Below are positions 60,802-64,000 of a stretch of DNA of 64,000 bases, piece after piece; within the stretch, counting starts at the first letter, position 1; every line of letters begins with the position of its first letter. Origin of the DNA: Gelatoporia subvermispora B (Eukaryota; Basidiomycota; Agaricomycetes; Polyporales; Gelatoporiaceae); NCBI GenBank assembly GCA_000320605.2, contig KB445808.1, forward strand, positions 372,001 to 436,000, written 5' to 3'. The translations under genes and the position numbers were made by a program. The notes under the pieces are model-generated. The model was given only the letters and a program-made list of their open reading frames with translations, ran no database searches and was not told where the DNA came from.

Positions 60802-61550
60802 GAATGACTAGGTGATTGCTTTTGAATTGGAACACGAATCGACTGAATGACGGCTATAGTAGTATCGTTGATCCCCCTAGACGTCAGAGCTCCCGGCAGA
60901 CAGTAAGCAGAAGTAATATATGTTGATGCTTAGTGCTCGATCCGCGTAAGTTTCAAGGGGAAGATTAGGTCGAGGAGGAAGGGGAAAGGATATGCACAGC
61001 GCACGCAGCACACATTGTATCTCGCCCTAGACGCTCTATAGGCGCCAAATGCTATAAACACGTCGATGTCGGCCTGTCGGATATGAGTTCTCTAGATACT
61101 CACGACTTCTACTTTTACGCGGCAAATCTCAATGACTGACGATGCTCTCGAGGACCTTTGAATTCTTGCTTGAGTCTGCAGTATCTGCGTTGTCGCGATC
61201 CCCGATGAAGACACGTGGTCCACCACTCGGATGTAGGTTCAGACTCCTGCAGCAAAGTCGGCTCTTCATATGCATCATGCCTGCGACCCTCATCGCGATA
61301 TCTGGCTTGGCTTGCTACTTGTAAATAATCTTTGGATGGGATTCACCCAATAATTCACCCAATAATTAATGGAGGATATCCATATTCCCACTCCCACTGC
61401 GATGGTACGAGCAGCAGCCGAGACTGGCGTCATATTCGCATGCGAACCCCGGTGTCTGACATCAGGAGGCTGCAATGTATTCAAAGTCATCCGACATGGC
61501 CACGCTCCGCGTTCCACTGTGTCCCAACAACTTGAACATCAATTATCACC
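60802..61550. other. Divergent intergenic region
   Basis: This gap holds the promoters of USO1 (minus) and the MDR gene (plus). A short direct repeat of the type AATAATTCACCC lies at about 61347-61368. No gene is seen. Confidence 0.4.
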
Positions 61551-62878
61551 ATGTCCTCGTCCTCAGTATCATCGACGATGCGAGCCTGGCGTGTTGTGCG
61601 CCAGGGTGAGCCCTCCAAGGCCCTCCAATTCGACGAGAACCTCCCTGTTCCGGCCAAGTTGCTTAAGGGAGATGTGCTTGTGAAGGTACAAGCGGCGGCA
61701 CTCAACCCAGTGTATGCGGTAGTCTATCATCTTTCGTCTGTCTCTACTGAACACATTGTAGTGGGTACAAGCTCATGAAGCTCCTGCCCAACTTCATCGC
61801 GAAACGACCCCATATTGCCGAGTACGACCTCGCCGGCGTCGTCGCTGACGGGAACGGCACAAAGTGGAACGCGGGTGACGCCGTCTACGGCATGATCTCC
61901 TCCCGTACGTTCCTCCTCTCTACTCCGCTCGCGTTACATTCACGCGTTCAATAGAGCAAACAATGAAGACGCGCCAAGGCGCGCTCGCCGAATACACTTA
62001 TCTCCCCGCATTGAATCTCCTTGCGCGACCGGCAGATTTACCTCCGACACAAGCAGCCGGACTCACTCTCGCAGGTCTCACCGCCTACCAGGCGCTCTTC
62101 CGCGTCGGAGGCCTGCAGCCCGGACAGAGCGTGTTCATAAATGGCGGTAGCACTGCCGTCGGCGCGTTTGCTATTCAGCTCGCAAAGGCTGTGGGATGCA
62201 CTGTTGCGGCGAGCGCGTCCGGGAAGAATGAGCAGTTTGTGCGCGGGCTAGGCGCAGATGAGGTGATCCTTGGCCAGCCGCTCCAGCCCGCTTGGATTGT
62301 AGCTAACACGACGATAGTTCTTCGACTACACGAAGGACTCGCTCCATACGCAGCTCATCGCCCATGCACCGTCGCCGAAATATCACCTCTTCCTGGAGGC
62401 CGTCGGTCTGATTGATCTGTCCCTTTACACGCACAGCGAGGAGTACCTTGCTCCTGGCAGCGCTTTTGTCAGTGTTGGCCCACAGCCGAAGGGGTTCGAT
62501 GTACCCGCAATCTCGAAATTGCTGTGGAACGCGTTCTTGAAGCCAACATGGCTTGGTGGGACGAAGCGTCCGTTCAAGTGAGTGTTTCGATGTGTAATAT
62601 TTAGCAGTGATTCTGATGATTGAAACTGCGTAGGGTCATAAGAATAAGTCTGGTTGAGGAAGATATGCGAGAGTTTGCGAAACACGTCGAAGATGGTATA
62701 TTACATGCTCAGTGTGCATTGCTTGCATGTATGCTGATGCTGAATATCCATAGGGAAGGTGAAGGCGCCGGTGGACTCGATCTTCGATTTCCAGGACGTG
62801 CCCAAGGCATACGAGCGCATCATGACAGGCAGGGCAACCGGTAAGATCGTTGTCAAAGTCGACCCTGAGGCGCAGTGA
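61551..62878 (+). CDS. Zinc-type alcohol dehydrogenase-like MDR protein (quinone oxidoreductase group)
   Basis: Exons 61551-61711, 61762-61904, 61955-62262, 62318-62577, 62634-62695 and 62754-62878 join in phase to 352 residues. The GroES-like part has MRAWRVVRQGEPSKAL, VLVKVQAAALNPVGYKL and AEYDLAGVVADGNG. The Rossmann half has GQSVFINGGSTAVGAFAIQ, the dinucleotide-binding loop, then FFDYTKDSL and FLEAVGLIDLSLY. The C-terminal strand is TGKIVVKVDPEAQ. No catalytic or structural zinc cysteines are seen, so it groups with the zinc-independent quinone oxidoreductase / enoyl reductase-like branch. It is an NADPH-dependent reductase of an unknown carbonyl or enone. It differs clearly from the reductase at 50684; the two are not recent duplicates. 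Confidence 0.9.
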
Positions 62879-63002
62879 TTGTGTTCTGCACGACGATGAG
62901 ATAGAATCACCAGTGTCGCGGTATGTTTTGATGTAAAGACATACTCTCCGTCCGTGCAACCTCCATGAATAACCCTATATGAGGATTTTCCCCCACCGCC
63001 AC

Positions 63003-63555
63003 GTATAACGGGCGGAGTACCCCCTCACGAAAATCACACGCAGTCGGATCACGAACTTCGAGCGCCGCATTTATGCCGAGGACCCGAGATTCTCATCGGT
63101 AGTACCGCCATTCAGCCGAAGGCCTTCAACGCTCCAGGATTTATATCGAGCGGCCAAATACCTACGGAATCAGGTCGCAAAACAACCAGACCGCCTGCCG
63201 CAACCGAAGGTAAATCCATATCGTGTAAAACAAGTGCTGTGCCTCGCGTGCATTCTCCCCGGGCAGGTGCAGCGGGTCATTCGAAACACATGGTTTCACA
63301 GAACGTTGAAGTAGCGAAATGTTCCGCCGTCTTGCGCTCTCGCTGTGACGGGCCTAGGCCGAGCTCCTTTCCCTGCTGAAGACGCGCTTTTGCAAGTTCT
63401 CACATATGTTCTCCGGACTCAGAGGTCGCCCCACCTATCGCTTCTGCTGAACTCTCAGCGGGCGTCTCATAAAAAAGGCTCCAGCAGATTGTGCCTAGAT
63501 CCTTGAGACACCGCAACTCTGCCCGTGTGTGATTTTCGCGACGGGGTCGTTACGA
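63003..63555. mobile_element. MITE-like element with terminal inverted repeats, copy 2
   Basis: The left end (about 63003) has GTATAACGGGCGGAGTACCC followed by ACGAAAATCACAC. The right end, read as reverse complement from about 63555, has CGTAACGACCCCGTCGCGAA and AATCACACACGGG. The first 110 bases match the left end of the copy at 1504, in the same orientation, at roughly 80 percent by eye, including AACTTTCGAGCGCCGCAT against GAACTTCGAGCGCCGCAT. The last 80 bases match the right end of that copy, including CCAGCAGATTGTGCCTAGAT against CCAGTAGATTGTGCGTAGAT. Lengths are about 550 and 600 bases. No protein is encoded. Confidence 0.6.
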
Positions 63556-64000
63556 AAACGACGGACTTCTATTTTTAGTCTCTTGATCCAAGTACTGATG
63601 TTTTGTGTCCAACCCAGACGCTCGTCGCTCGATGAGCGTCTCTTGACTCCGACCAACGCCATGGTATGTTCAAATGTTCAGTCGGAACCAACTTCCAAGA
63701 TGCTCTCAACCCTTCAGTTAGCTCTGCCAGAGACCGGGCACCGATACTGTCCGGCTCATACAGTACACTTGGAATTTCCAGTGGCCCATCGGTTTTGACT
63801 GCGCCTACGGGATGTCGAAGACCGTGACAATCGAGTGAAGATGCAAGCCAATACTTAGTGATGCTATCACGACCAGGCACCATTTTTGCTCATAGTTTTG
63901 CGACGACAGGTTGTTACGGGCGCGCTCATCTGCAATATATCAACTGGACAGGTTTCAAAACTAGACAGCGTCTCGCCAGCACTGGAACTAGCACGAATCG
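63556..64000. other. End of window, nothing recognised
   Basis: Only short overlapping frames are present. The edge may cut a gene, but nothing in the last 450 bases supports one. Confidence 0.35.

Noticed and set aside
25350..62878. A secondary-metabolite gene cluster
   Set aside because: Enzymes are separated by ELP1, USO1 and other housekeeping genes. There is no backbone synthase, P450, transporter or pathway regulator.

Overview
The window reads as nuclear DNA of a filamentous basidiomycete, most likely an Agaricomycete. Genes are split by many 50-65 nt introns (GTRNGY donors, CTRAC-like branch points). Several families are typical of mushroom-forming fungi: membrane proteins with DUF6533/DUF6534-type sequence, a Cdc15-type F-BAR protein and RhoGEFs that join a DH to a BAR domain. 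I re-spliced most genes by hand. For 12 protein-coding genes, plus one small speculative ORF, all exons join in phase to give a complete ORF. Splice sites are read from sequence and homologous motifs, not from RNA data.

Left part (1-24 kb). A gene-poor start carries a 0.6 kb inverted-repeat element. It is followed by a DUF6533-type membrane protein (3.1-4.9), the F-BAR/SH3 protein (minus, 5.4-8.6), a poor stretch with one possible 60-aa membrane protein (11.1), a decayed TAP-like alpha/beta hydrolase (minus, 13.3-15.5), rRNA-processing protein EFG1 (minus, 15.8-16.9), a large DH-BAR RhoGEF (17.5-20.9) and a second DUF6533-type gene (22.5-24.1).

Middle part (25-39 kb). This holds a VAO/BBE-type FAD-linked oxidase with a large low-complexity insertion (25.4-28.2), a shorter second DH-BAR RhoGEF (28.9-30.8), a DUF6534-type 7-TM protein (minus, 31.2-33.1) and a tandem pair of DUF6533-type genes (34.6-36.4 and 37.1-38.9). 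It is an accessory region built by gene duplication.

Right part (39-64 kb). This is denser and mostly conserved: aldo-keto reductase (minus), type-B carboxylesterase/lipase (minus), Elongator subunit ELP1 (21 exons, plus), an alkenal/zinc-binding-type reductase (plus), a saccharopine-dehydrogenase-like oxidoreductase (minus), an RS-rich nuclear protein (plus), the Golgi tether USO1/p115 (minus) and another MDR oxidoreductase (plus). A second copy of the inverted-repeat element closes the window.

Two themes stand out. One is cell polarity and septation: two RhoGEF-BAR proteins and one F-BAR scaffold. The other is an expanded set of lineage-specific multi-TM proteins: four DUF6533-type and one DUF6534-type. 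I found no CRISPR array, rRNA, tRNA or intact transposase. I did not find a system that I can defend as wholly new. The best leads are the RhoGEF duplication that lost its C-terminal SH3-like tail, the oxidase insertion, the multi-TM gene array and the pair of inverted-repeat elements.
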